The position numbers and the translations under genes were made by a program. The notes beneath the pieces were generated by a model, which was given only the letters and a program-made list of their open reading frames with translations, did not search any database and was not told the origin of the DNA. Shown here one piece after another: positions 35,029-47,700 of a stretch of DNA of 64,000 nt (the stretch's first letter is position 1; each line of letters begins with the position of its first letter). Location: positions 39,569,718 through 39,633,717 of the forward strand of contig JAVIAB010000092.1 in NCBI GenBank assembly GCA_032433765.1, in the 5' to 3' direction. The DNA comes from Megaustenia siamemsis. Taxonomy: Eukaryota; Mollusca; Gastropoda; Stylommatophora; Ariophantidae.

Positions 35029-36162
35029 GTGCATACGTGGTGTTGGTAGCTTCCTTCGTGATCATGAAAGAGATTAAATTATTATATGAACACTGCACTA
35101 TATCGATGGTTTAATAAACAACAATACAAGAATTAACGTTTCATTCACAAGTATTTTTAATGAAGACACATTTTAAAATAAAATATAAAATGCACAATAA
35201 AGAAAAACTCCCGCCAACCTCTTTACATTCACGCGAGCTTAGAGCCCCAATCAATAAATGATTGGAATAAAATGGTGCCCGATCTACTGTCTGCCTGTCT
35301 GTCCATACCTTCCAGCAAGGCCAGAGACACGGAATGGAAAAAAGAGCAATGACATTCGGTTTAAATTGAAACCATTAACCCTTAATCCTCTTACAGAAAG
35401 ACGATTCAAACGGAACAAATCGGCTACGGGACTATAATTAATTGAGTTGTAAAATGTTTTAGCATTATGTCGTCTCAGAATATGTGAGCTAATACTACAG
35501 TTTATTAAGGATTTATTTCAGAATGGGCTCTAGATATCTTCAAGTGAGATCTGTTACATTTTTTAGGGGTGCAGTAAGGGTTAAGAGCACCCAGGTAAAT
35601 TATGAGAAGCGTGAGGACAATTGATATAAATATGTATTTAAAAGCTAGTCTTCATGGACAAAGGAAAGAGAAAATTATGTTAGCATAGGTCGTTTATAAT
35701 GTTGCAATGCTAGCATGATCCGACAATCTTAATAATTGTGTTCATATTAAAGTAATAGTTTGTTTATATTAAGAAATGTTTTTAAAAAATGCTAATTTGC
35801 TTTAAAGTCACATCTCGTTCCACTTCCTCATTATTGTTAGTCACTACCAGCAAATGTTAGGTAGCTCACCTTACGTAAGTCAGGAGATGAAAATAATCGT
35901 AAAATAAATCAAAACAAAATAAATATAAACAAAAACGCGACATTCAATGCCATGTACATCTTTTCAAGTGAACTGAACAACGAATAAAATAGAAAAAAAA
36001 AACCCCTATTACAATAAGCGGCTTGTGTTAGGGACATTGACACAAAAGAGAAAGACGTCAACCAGTACATGGCTCATTGAGAAAGGTTATGTTTTCAATG
36101 CCTATGCAGTTCAGCATTTGTCTTTAATATTTTCATCTTTATTTGTATTTGATGTATATGTT
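35029..36162. other. No recognised feature
   Basis: AT-rich unassigned sequence. Confidence 0.45.
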
Positions 36163-36550
36163 TATCATCATCATCAGTACCGGGCCTGACATGATCACCT
36201 GCTGGCGTAGGTGATCATGTCTCTCCACAACTTTCGATCACGATAGTTATTTATCATTTCTGTTGTTGACCTTCTCCCAAGCCATTCTCTTAAGCTGTCT
36301 GGTATCTTTTCTCTTTGCTTCCCTCTATCTCTTCGTCCCTCAATTTTCCAAGTTGTTACAATATATTCCAGTTGTTCCTTTCTCATTACAATGCAAAAAA
36401 ATGATGATTGTTTCTTCCAAATATTGGAAATTAGCTCTCTTTTTGCTGTAGCCTCCTTCAGAACGTTTTCATTACTCTTCTTAGCTACCCATGGTATTCT
36501 CATCATTCTTCTGTAAAATCACATTTCTATAGACTCCAGTGATTTTCTTT
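36163..36550 (-). mobile_element. RTE-A LINE, 3' fragment
   Basis: The minus strand reads RIPWVAKKSNENVLKEATAK, then KIEGRRDRGKQREKIPDSLR and YRDRKLWRDMITYASR, with the GATGATGAT tail near 36170. The frame is open for about 100 codons. Confidence 0.9.
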
Positions 36551-36739
36551 AAAAGTTTGTAGCCACTGTTAAAGTAGTCCTTTTCTGCAGAAAAAATGTT
36601 ATCACTTAAACTAAATTGAATTTTTGTGTAACGCTTGTTGATATTTTCTCAATGAATTGCCTTAATTTAGTAAATACAGACAGCGATTATAGCAATGAGG
36701 CTCTGTTGCTGAGTTATTTATAGGTTCATGGGTTATCAT

Positions 36740-37420
36740 CATTGCACTCAGAACATGTTCATAGGCTGATCACCTCCTCAGCATACCCCGCTGCGTGCAG
36801 CGACTGACGGCTCTGTTTTGGTTGATAATTACTCTTATGCGCTCACTAGCCCTCTCGCTTCTGGATGTAGCCATCTTTACTCCCATTTCTTTTCATCCGA
36901 AGGAGTGACGTGGACTCATGATTGTCGAGGTATGTGCCCTTTCCGCATCTCCGAGTGCATTAATGACGTCCGCCTGATCCATTGGATTGATCGTCTTTTA
37001 CGATAGAACAGCAAGCTAACCGGTGCGCTTTTTCATTTCCCCGTAATCCCGCATGTCCAGGAACATACACAAAGGTGACTGCGTATCGTTGACTTCTGTA
37101 ATGACTCGACTCATTGCCTGCGTAGAGAGCGAGCCTTCTCTTTTCTTATCAAGCTCATCGACTCACTTAGTATGCAGGCATGGGTGTAGTCTTGTGACTC
37201 CAACCAGATGTATGCCCTGGTCGTTGTCATCACCTCCATCGTCGTGCTACTCGTGGTCATAACCTACGCACCGCTTTCTTCCTTGGCTGTTCTGCCTGCA
37301 GAGCTTCATGTAAAGGCCCACGCGCTCATTTCGTGTCGTATTAAGGATCCCTCTGAATAAATGACTGCGTCTTCCTCGTCGATGCTGTGCCAGATGAATG
37401 CGTTGATGAAGCTCGGTGTC
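36740..37420 (-). mobile_element. Possible old LINE fragment with RNase H-like region
   Basis: The minus strand, across stops and frameshifts, reads CMFLDMRDYGEMKKRTG, a likely decay of the HVPGHAGxxGNEKADRLA end of LINE RNase H domains. LAVLS and TINPMDQADVINALGDAE follow. The region is more GC-rich than its flanks. Catalytic acidic residues could not be placed. Confidence 0.45.
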
Positions 37421-38931
37421 TTTTAACATTCAGTTATTTGGTTAATGCACTAAATTTGATAACTTTTAATATTGAGCTCATCGATAAAGAAAACTCAACA
37501 AATATATAGGTTATCACACAATTTATTATAATAAATGTAACATGAATTGAAGTAAAGCCGCAGTTAAAAAGAAAACGTTGCATTTAGAACCATTTTTTTT
37601 CTTCATATCTTTTTAAAATTTCCCTCTATAAAGTTGACTTTGCAAATATTCATCTGGAAAATAACGATTTCGAATAACAAATTTTAATTGGTTCTCGTTT
37701 TGTTTACATTCGTGATATTTTTATTTGAAAATGGCGGTGATCTTGCTAATTTGATTGTAAATATTGACTCTCAATGATTTGTTTCGATACGTTGACTTTG
37801 ATTTAAATTTTGTTCTAAATGTTAACTCTCATGTGTAGAATGAATGTTATTTATATCGGATATGAAATAAATAAAACGCAGACGTGTACGCTTGGTTGCT
37901 GTACTTAAGAGTTAGCAGCGTGGAAGCCCACAGGTAGTCTTACCTCTAGATAACGATACCTAGTAAAGTGAGTTGTAACACTTCGATATTCTTATGTTTC
38001 TCTAATCTTTTAGTTCGGAATATTACATATAAATACGTTTCGGTATTCGTACGTTTGTCTTGGAATTTGGACAGTATGTTGCCCATATCAACTGTCACAC
38101 GATCATGCCAGCGGTGCCATGTTAACGTTTCTGCCTGTGATATACTATCACGATACTGAGATGTTTGTTTGGGTTTGGGTAGAAAATGGAGCATTTAGTT
38201 TCGTTTAGTGTAGTCGATAAATTGTCCTCCTTTGCATATCGGACAATTCTATAGTGCTCAAATAGTGCCCCTCCCTAGAAAAATTTGCCAGTATGAAGCA
38301 CGTCCGCCACACAGTAGAGAAGGCGTCAACGATGGCTCCAGCTCAGGTTCTATAGACTCCATAGAACCGACATAGAACTAAACTCCAGCTTCCCTAATCA
38401 TCTCTTACTGACATGAGGTGGCAGGTGGCATGGGCCCTATTCCTTTCTCCCTTAACACAGTCAGGGCCACGAAACAAGATTCACAGGCGATGGAGAATTT
38501 ACTTATTTTTGAAGCTGGCCTCTATTGGATGAAGCTGAAGAGAACCTGAGAGAAATCAGTATTACGATACAAACCGATGAAAGAAGAGGCTTTATGTTCT
38601 TTTTTCCTTATTGAGGCTAGTTGCTACCTGAATTGTAAATCGTGGCTTGTCTACCACTCAGAAAACCTGCCTTTTAGTTATAATGTACAAAGTACGTTCA
38701 AATTCATTTGGAGGATTAAAATCAAAACTAATACTTGAGCCACAAGTCAGTTCTTCATTGAGTGGATCCATGAAATAAATTGTTGCCTTGAGTATAGACA
38801 ATTAGATAGACGGAGAAAAAACTGATTATTCAAAGTCTATCATTGAACAACACCCGTTTTTCATGTAATCCATGTAATGTTTTTTTTTTAGTTTTTATGA
38901 GCAATGATTTTATACATAACGTATTATAAGA

Positions 38932-38943
<12 letters not shown>
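37421..38943. other. No recognised feature
   Basis: AT-rich unassigned sequence. Confidence 0.45.

Positions 38944-38989
<46 letters not shown>
38944..38989. repeat. (TA)n microsatellite
   Basis: About 23 TA units after a TACA run. Confidence 0.96.
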
Positions 38990-38993
<4 letters not shown>

Positions 38994-39599
38994 TATTACA
39001 CATGACGTATAAGTTGAATTAAGCATTGCTCGAAGGTATGTAACGGATTAATGTAATTTAATCTACTTGGGGAAAACTACTTAGGCATTCTATCAAATCG
39101 TATTTCACACAGTCGTATAAAATGATTATATAAAATTAGCGTGATTCCATTGTGTATCATGCATGTACACTAGCTAATGTTTGGTAACATTCTCAACCTT
39201 TCACTTAACCATCCATAACAAAATTCTTAATAAAATCCTCTACGAACGCATATCAAATGTCCCAATTAACATGATTGTTAGGATTGTGTTAATATTTAAA
39301 ATATCCTTGCTAGTGTTATATCTACCATGAAACATTATGCCATTTATTGTATGAGTCTCCGTGTAATTTTGATTGCCATTAAAATAATACCGTCGTTGCC
39401 ATTAAAAACTGTATTTAATCGCAGTCAATGCAGTGTGAAGTGTGAAGTGTAGAATAAGAACACATGTATTTTAGTAACAGATTGTAGGGCGATCACTAGA
39501 GCGACACAAATGGCAGAAGTCATGACAAACAACATGGTGGTACAGAACCTGCTGCCTTCATCAAATTCATTAGCTTGGACGTTTGCAATACAAAGCAGA

Positions 39600-39714
39600 A
39601 AATGACGATGATGAAGAAGACGAAGAAGAAGAAGAACAAGAAAGAAAATAAAAAGAATAAAAAATGTAATAGTTGTATCAGCAGAGTGGTAGTTTTAGTA
39701 GTAATAGTAATAGA

Positions 39715-39765
<51 letters not shown>
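39600..39765 (+). repeat. Trinucleotide-rich tract: (GAA)n-like, then (GTA/GTG)n
   Basis: GATGAAGAAGACGAAGAAG-type purine repeats to about 39660, then GTAGTAGTGGTGGTGGTAG and about 12 GTA units. Frames across it (poly-Val, poly-Thr, poly-Lys) are artefacts. Confidence 0.9.
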
Positions 39766-40504
39766 TTCAGCAGCTGAAGATGGGACAATAATTGCAAGAA
39801 GAAAATACATTAGAGGATAACAAAAAGATCAATGACAAATAAATGTTAACTATCGTTCAACACGTACAAAACGTACAAGTCGACTCTACATCCGGACTAA
39901 CAGATTGATTTTTTCACAAAAGTGAACGTTTCTACAGTAATATCAAGCAACTGAACGTATTTCTGTTGAGTCCATCATCTGATAAGGAGAACACTGCGGT
40001 TTCTACATTTGTTCGGCTTATCTGAGTTCGACTTAAGTGCAACAACACCACATATTAATTCCATACATTTTCATTCATTGAATTATTCACGGCCCTGCAC
40101 ACACACTGTGTAGAAATTAAACAAACAGTTTTAAGTGTTCACATTATAAATCTGTGGAAAATAATATAACTCACGCACATTGTCAGACGGTGGCAGGAGT
40201 GAGAGGAATAGAGGGAGAGAGAAATATAGAGAGAAAGATAGAAAGAATTACGATTTTTACTATTTACATAGCTGGTAAGAAAAAAAATTATTAATAACAT
40301 ATTTATACAAAGATCAACGCATATAGAGCACTGTTTCAAGTAATTACATGAAGTGGTAAAAACATTTCATATAAAAATTATTTCGATCACATTCTGAAAG
40401 TGGTAGTTTACAAACAGCTAATAGAAAAAGAATGAAATTTAAAAAAAAAGGATAAGGTTGTATGATAACAGTACTATGTAGGTGAGAAGCAACAAAAAAA
40501 AGTA
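39766..40504. other. No recognised feature
   Basis: AT-rich unassigned sequence, with a GA-rich stretch at about 40195-40245. Confidence 0.45.
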
Positions 40505-40548
40505 GAACAACGTTTCGGCCGAAAAGGCCTTCAGCAGAAACAATAAAC
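40505..40548 (-). repeat. GTTTCGGC stem-loop motif, copy 4
   Basis: On the minus strand: CTGCTGAAGGCCTTTTCGGC followed by CGAAACGTTG. AGGCC and GGCC can pair around the loop. The best stem among the copies. Confidence 0.7.
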
Positions 40549-42472
40549 AACAAAACAAAAATAGATAATGATATACACAGAAATATAAATGAACAAGGAA
40601 ACATGTGAGGATATGCCAAAAGAATCAGAGTGTGTGGTGAAGAAATATCTTAGCAATTTTCGATACAAGCAGTCATCACATTTCTTGTATCATAAGTTGT
40701 TCAAAACTTATAGACAGTTCACAAAGTGAATGCCTGTGTGTTATAGAAGTCAATGTAAAATAAAAATCTATTATTAAAATCACAATGAGACAGCAGACAA
40801 AATGATTTCGTAATGACGTGACAAGGCAGAAATCAAAATACTACACAATGAGCCCTCATTAAAAGCTCCGAAAACACTAGACACAAACACTAAGAAAAAG
40901 ATGGATTGGTGGAATATTATAAATACTAGGAGACTTTATTAGCGGAATAAATGTGTCAATAGAAGATGAACAGGCTGTCTATTTCTGTGAGACTATTTCT
41001 CGCCGCGACGGCCAAAGGTAAATCAGGAAATAAAAAAAGTCACTAAAGTTATAAAAGTCGTATTCTCTTTTTTTTTAATCTGTTATGGTAAAAGACGGGC
41101 AGGAGAGAAAGAAAGTAAGAGATATAAAAGCCACCACATCTTGGATAATGACGTCATAGCTTTGTTTGTTTGCTGCCGTTCTGCTGTCCTGTAAAGTATG
41201 TGAACTATTCAGAAGTTGTGTTGGTTCATAGTACACAGCTAGCCAATATGCGATATTTGCGCCTTTCGGCACGGCACATCCGATACAAGCACATCTTTGT
41301 TAGGACCGGGCTTTTCCAACCCCCACTCACTCAGTTTTGTTTGTAGCTTAGGACCATGGACAAGTTATTGTTTAATCAAACATTGCGGCTTGCTAGAAAG
41401 TCAGTATCAAGATCAAGAGTACTAACGTTCTAATGAATCTGAAGTGAGAAAATATTTCGAACCGCGTATAATGTTCAACATTCTTTCATTTGTTGCTAGA
41501 CAAATGTTTTTTTCAACGAGCATCACACAATCTGGCATCTCGTAGGGAAGAAACAAATTATCTCTGCTCTATTTTTGCATGATTTTACTCCGTGCCGTGT
41601 CAAGTTTGGTTCATCTCGGCCTTATCAGCCGCTCTCCAATATTGTCTGCTGCTTTCACACATTTACCCATACCCTAGGCTTGATAATTGAGCAATTACAG
41701 CGGTTTTGTTCAGGAATTTTCAAAGGAATTTTTCTAAATACGTTCAATAGTGTAACAGAACTTTTGCTAAGCGAAGCAACACACTATATTTTATGAACAT
41801 TTCATGTCAAAATTTGGATGTCTATTTTTTTTTTTCAAACAAGATTCAGAAACAATCACAGCTCGCGTTCATCAGCTGGGAGATGATGGACATCTTTCTG
41901 GCTGCACCAAATGCGTTGATGCCGATTTGCTAAATAATTACTAATCAAATAATTAGAGAAAAAAAAAGGAATGTGAAATAGCAAATCTCTGCTTCAGTTC
42001 TTCCTTAATTTAAGGAGGATAAACATCGAGAACGTAAAATATCCTGATACTGTCATTTACGTTTATTCCCCGGTTTATTCTGCATTCCTAGATAGCACTT
42101 CGACTGTGTACATGTTCATCGGCATCTGTATACAAAATGATAAGTGTGTCCTTGCGCTGATTTCGTTCTCGTTTATAGAGCTCAGGCACAAAACAATAGC
42201 TTTTATAGTCCGTGTCATCATCATTGTTTGTCAGGAATAGTGTCTAAGAAGATAAACACTTTCAATAACATTTGTTGTTCACACACTACACTGCTAATCA
42301 TGTCAGCTATTTGTGATGTCTGGACTGATAACATTAGCTACCACAGAAAAGCGCTCAGCAAAACAATCTATGACAGTGACTACGTGGCATTGTAATTAGT
42401 CCGTTCAAATTGTTTATAAATAGAAACAATGCTGTTTTATCCAGCCTTCAGTGGTTGATGCTGTCCCAAGGA
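40549..42472. other. No recognised gene
   Basis: AT-rich sequence downstream of the receptor gene. Frames of 60-90 codons show no domain. Confidence 0.5.
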
Positions 42473-42478
42473 TTTATT
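42473..42478 (-). promoter_or_regulatory. Possible polyadenylation signal of the GPCR gene
   Basis: AATAAA on the minus strand about 320 bases past the stop codon. This hexamer is common by chance in AT-rich DNA, so the assignment is weak. Confidence 0.25.
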
Positions 42479-42796
42479 CAGTTAAGTCCATCTGTATACT
42501 CAAACTTTTGTCAAAATCCTGTGCAACTAGATATACAGTCGTAGTTCACCAATGGAAGGTCATCCTTCAACAGTCAATGGTTTCCTATACAGGTTATACA
42601 GATACATGAGCTGTCTCCATGAACTTAGTTGGTAGCGGGAGAATAACACGTGACCATTGTATTGTTTGAAATTGTTCATCTGTATAGTCTCATCGTTCGT
42701 TCAGTTCACAGTGTTGTGAGTACTCATGAAACGATGTGTTGAATATCCAACAAATGATGTGGTGAATGATGATGGCGTCGCTAACAGATACAACCT

Positions 42797-42955
42797 TCAA
42801 TAAGATATCATAAGGATCTCATCCCTTGTCCTTGAGCTGCCCAGAAAACTGCTGCCCCTATCTCTAGAGAACATTTTTTTCAGTTCAATGCGGAACTTCT
42901 TCCCAGAGAGGATGTAGATGAAGAAATTGGATGCGTAGTTGACGTTATGTATTGC
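42797..42955 (-). CDS. GPCR last exon: TM7, helix 8 and C-tail
   Basis: 159 nt including stop TGA at 42799-42797, after acceptor TTATTTCAG, phase 0. It encodes AIHNVNYASNFFIYILSG, then KKFR, a basic helix 8 and a short tail (about 30 residues) rich in Ser and Arg. The N-F-F-I-Y sequence replaces NPxxY. No TM or cysteine-rich palmitoylation site follows. Confidence 0.88.
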   Translation of the reverse strand, partial: AIHNVNYASNFFIYILSGKKFRIELKKMFSRDRGSSFLGSSRTRDEILMISY

Positions 42956-43024
42956 CTGAAATAATAATGGAGAAACAATAAATTGTTAGGGAACTCCATT
43001 CAAAAATAAATAATTGAATGCATG

Positions 43025-43101
<77 letters not shown>

Positions 43102-44657
43102 TTGAATATGTGTTTCAATGAGTATGTGTGTTTGAATATATGTGTCAATGAGTATGTATCTAAATTAGCCAAACCAGAATTAAAGAACTGTTTGTGCTAG
43201 TTTATCATTTTATAAAACATATCATCATCATCATCATCATTGGGTGCCTTCTCCGCATCGAAGGGTGGCTACCATGGAGCGCCATTCCACTCTGTCTCTT
43301 GCTTTGATGGTGCAAATTGTCATAGGCTGACTTGTCCATCTTTTGATGTTACTCGCCCATGTAAGTCTTGGTCTGCCTCTGCATCTTTTACCTTGTATTT
43401 TCCCCTCTAATATTACTTTTATTAGACTGTTGTGTCTTTTAACATGACCAAAAAATTTCATTTATCTTACTCTAATTGTGTTTCGTAGTTCTTTTTTCAC
43501 CCTTAGTCGTCCTAAAACTTCCTCGTTATAAAACATATACAGAAAGAGAATGCTTGACTTGCATAAGGAACAATTGGTTCATTTTATCTGTCTGATATCT
43601 TGCCAGCCAAAGTTTGAATGAAAGATCTCTTATAGTTTGTTCAAAAACTCGTGCCCACAGAGTATATTAATTATCTCTGAAACGGTTTGATGAATTTCAG
43701 AAATTCTTTTTCATGACAACTTGTTAAAGATTTTATAACACTTAAGTACAAAGTTAGTCTGAATTTTGCACAAATCTTTTTTTGTTATACAATGTTAGGA
43801 CAACATCCGTTTGCTCTAAACATTAGATTTTACTGTAAATTACGTTAGTTTTCTAACAATGCAAGTTAAAGTAGTATCCGTATTAATTTACGGTTCAGTG
43901 TGTGCGAGCTGGTAGTAAGATTGTGTGGAGAACACATGAAATTTGCATTTTTAAATGATGAGTTGATCACAACAAATGTGGGTATTGTAAAATCCTAAAA
44001 AATTAGGACAACCAAGAAAATCCTATTTTTATACACCTCAAACAAGCAAAAATCTTTCCAAAATTCATGCCAGTAGGGAAAAAAATTAGACTTAAGGTCG
44101 GTGAAAAAATAAGATTTCTTGAAAAAGAATTATAGAAATTCATCAAACAATTTCCGAGATAATTAATAAACTCTGTGGGCACGAATTTCTGAACGAACTA
44201 TACCAACATGTCCAACGGATAAACACTCACGCGAGAACGAGTTATTTCAGAACTTGTACAGATACATTGTATTAGATTTCAATTTGTCTTGATAAATAAG
44301 ATGCTGTCATTGAGCCACAAACCTCGCCGCCACGTGATTTTGGTTTAATGATATTGAATGATAGAATTAATAATCTGAGCTCCGATGTGGTATGCGTTTA
44401 TTTTTATTTTTCATTGCGTTTCATTCTAGAAACAAATTATTAATTCTAATGATATTTTATAAAGAACATTCCCTTTTGTTAGGCGAAGATTGAGATCTTT
44501 TTTGAGTATCTAGCTTTTCGTTTGTTAGGCCTTTATACATTCTCTGTTAAATTCTTTTAAAAACAATTTAAAGAAACTCTCCAGATGTCAATATTTTTTT
44601 CTAAATACAACCACAGACAGAAACAACCAGGATTTTCACCTCTTACATTAAAAAATC

Positions 44658-44716
<59 letters not shown>

Positions 44717-47700
44717 CATGCATACAATGCGAATTAATAATCTCGGCATGCTTTAACGAAAACTGCTTCAATATTCCTTGAAATAGCGTACAGACAATTA
44801 AATATGAAAAACAAACAGATAAACTAAATATCAGACATATGTACATGAATAATACCTGAAACACGTGCATCCAGGGCAGAACGTTCGCAAATGCAGGCCC
44901 GAACTCCCTTCCATATTTGTTAAACATGACATAGATAGTTATGGTGAATATTACAGTCGGTAGGGTTGTAATGATGTAAGTGAACGATATGGCTATCAGC
45001 ATCCGTGTAGTTTTGCTTCGTCTGCGGGAGCTTCCTACAAAATGAAAGAGAACAATTGAGAAAATAGCTGCAGACTTGCTCAACACAGGAAAAAGGTGAG
45101 AGGAGAGGAGCAGTACGTTTTATGATAAAATTATTCTTTGTTGCAAAGCTCTACATAAAGAGTATCCTATTATTTTCATTTTACATTGACACGGTATAAC
45201 TGAAATTACCAGAGAAAGATGCATATCAAAGTGCTATCAAAGTTTGTCCCTTAAAATAAAGATTTTGAATCAGATGTATCTGCAACCATTTTTTCCCCTT
45301 TCGCTATTGTTTCTTATTTTGTCTGCTTGTTAAGATGAATGGCTCTCCAAAAATATCTCATCAAACATTGTGTAATCTCCCTCTTTCCCTTCAGATTGGA
45401 ACCATATTAGACAATAATGATGTACTTTTTGTCGTTTCCAGTTTTTTCAAGTAAAATGTTGATGCTGCTGTGTTTGAGTAACAATGATTGTTGTTTTGCC
45501 GTTTCGTTGTATTCTAGGCATGATATCAATTTCAGGGCCGAGTTTTCCATACTCTGTGGAAATGCATGGCAGACACATCAATTCTAGGACATGACTAGAT
45601 ATAATCGATGTGGATGTTAGGTAAGCATGTTCGTCTACCATCTTCCTGGTTCTGTTTTGTTTGTTCTTGTATTTCTTTTATCTTGTTCACAAGCGAGATC
45701 GACTACATTTGAGCTCTATTACGATTTGTCTTCGTTTTAAAATAATCTTTTATTTCAGTTTGTTTGAATTAGTTTTTGGAATCAGTTATTAAAAATATCT
45801 ACTTAACAAATATGAGGATTTTGTTTAATCTCCCACACACACAGACACACACATCCTAATAAATATGTATATATTTATATATACATATATAAATACATAC
45901 ATACATACATATTTATATAATCTCATTCAACTGAGTAGCTGTAGCAATAATACACAATCCATTTTCTAAGTATTTATGTTAAGATAGTACATTCTTTGAC
46001 TGTTATTTAGTATATTTTATATTTGGTTCAATATTATTTCGTACTTCAGAAGTAATTCTATAATCCTGTTATATAAATCTATAGGTAAATAAAAAAAATG
46101 ATATCTAGTGAATTTTAATAAAAAATGGTATGTATTGAAATAATAATGCAGTTGTGACTGTATTTTGAGGATAGCAAAGTTTATTTTGCGTAGAAACAAT
46201 GATACAATACTGTTTGATGATGTGTACCAGGATAATGATAATAAAATTGTGTGTGGAAAGAAGAATAATAAAAAAAATCTGCACGTAAGAAAACTTTTAA
46301 GAAATACATTTAGGTGCGTACAGAACTAAAGATATTATTGCAAAAATTAAAAACCGTCACTAACCAGTTAAACGGGTGGATGAAGAGTCCCCATTATGGG
46401 TGGCCTTCTCAACGCTAAATATACGGATGAGCACGCCAACGTTGCAGGCAAAAATAATGATGACTGGGGCGATGAAAAGAAGGCCAAACTGATAGACGTA
46501 TATGTGAAGTGGAATGTAGATATGGTCGTGCTCTGGTGAGCCATACACCGGAAACCATGGTTCTTTACCATAACAAATCTGAAATAAATAAAGATTTGAT
46601 CTGTTACTACACTTTATGTTTCTGCGCCATTGTACAACTAATATTAAAGCTGCGATTTGTTGCTAGAACTGATCACGTTTTTTCTTCACAGCAAGAAAAG
46701 TGTATCATCATCATCATCAATTATCGTACCTGCTGGCGTAGATGATCATGTCTCTACACAACTTTCGATCTCAACAGTTATTTGTCATTTCTGTTGTTGA
46801 CGTTTTCGCACGTCATTCTCCTAAAATAAAATTCTCTCCGCACGTTTCGGCGCACAATGCACCATGCCGATTTCAGTCATGTACGTTTAGCCGCACAGTG
46901 CGTAACTCTCAATTTGGTTAGTGTAAAACGTCATTAAACAATATTCTTTTTACATGTCTAGTATCATCTTGGTATTGGTGATATCTCATTACTTGTTTAA
47001 ATATCTAAAAAATAATATTTAATGTGTTCAGTGTTAGATAAATATAAACATGTAGATAAATATTTAAAAACATGAACAATTGTGTATCTGAAATCTCTAC
47101 CGCTATATTGATAAAAACCTTCTGTACTGAAAGAGTTAAATTGATATCTTTTCTCTTTACTTCCCTCATTTTTCTCGTTCCTCATTTTTTTCCAGTTCTT
47201 GCAATATACTCCAGCTGTTTCTTTGTCATTAAAAGACCACAAAATGATTATTCTTTCATCCTAATATTGGATATTAGCTCTCTTTTTGCTTTGGCCTCGT
47301 TCATAACGATTTTTCTTCTTAGTTGTCCATGGTATTCTCAATATTCTTTTGGAAAACCACATTTCTACAGGCTCCAGTGATTTTTTTGTCTGTTGTCCTA
47401 TTGTAAAATTGTATGGAAAGAGAGATTACAATTAAAATATGGGCCCTCGCTACAACAAAGAAAGGTAAAGACCCAGGGAAAGACCAGTCAAAATATCCAT
47501 GAAAGAGGAAGGAGCCCTGCCAAATAAACCTAGGGTAAGGAAGCAGTCCCGAACAAATCCTTGTTGAAGAACATTGCAGTGAACCACAGATTACAAACCA
47601 CAATTTAGCACAATTCACTATTACTAAGGAGCCGCGATAGCTCAGTGGTTAGTGAACTGGACTACAAAGGACAAGGGGTAGGGTTCGATCCCAACCGACG

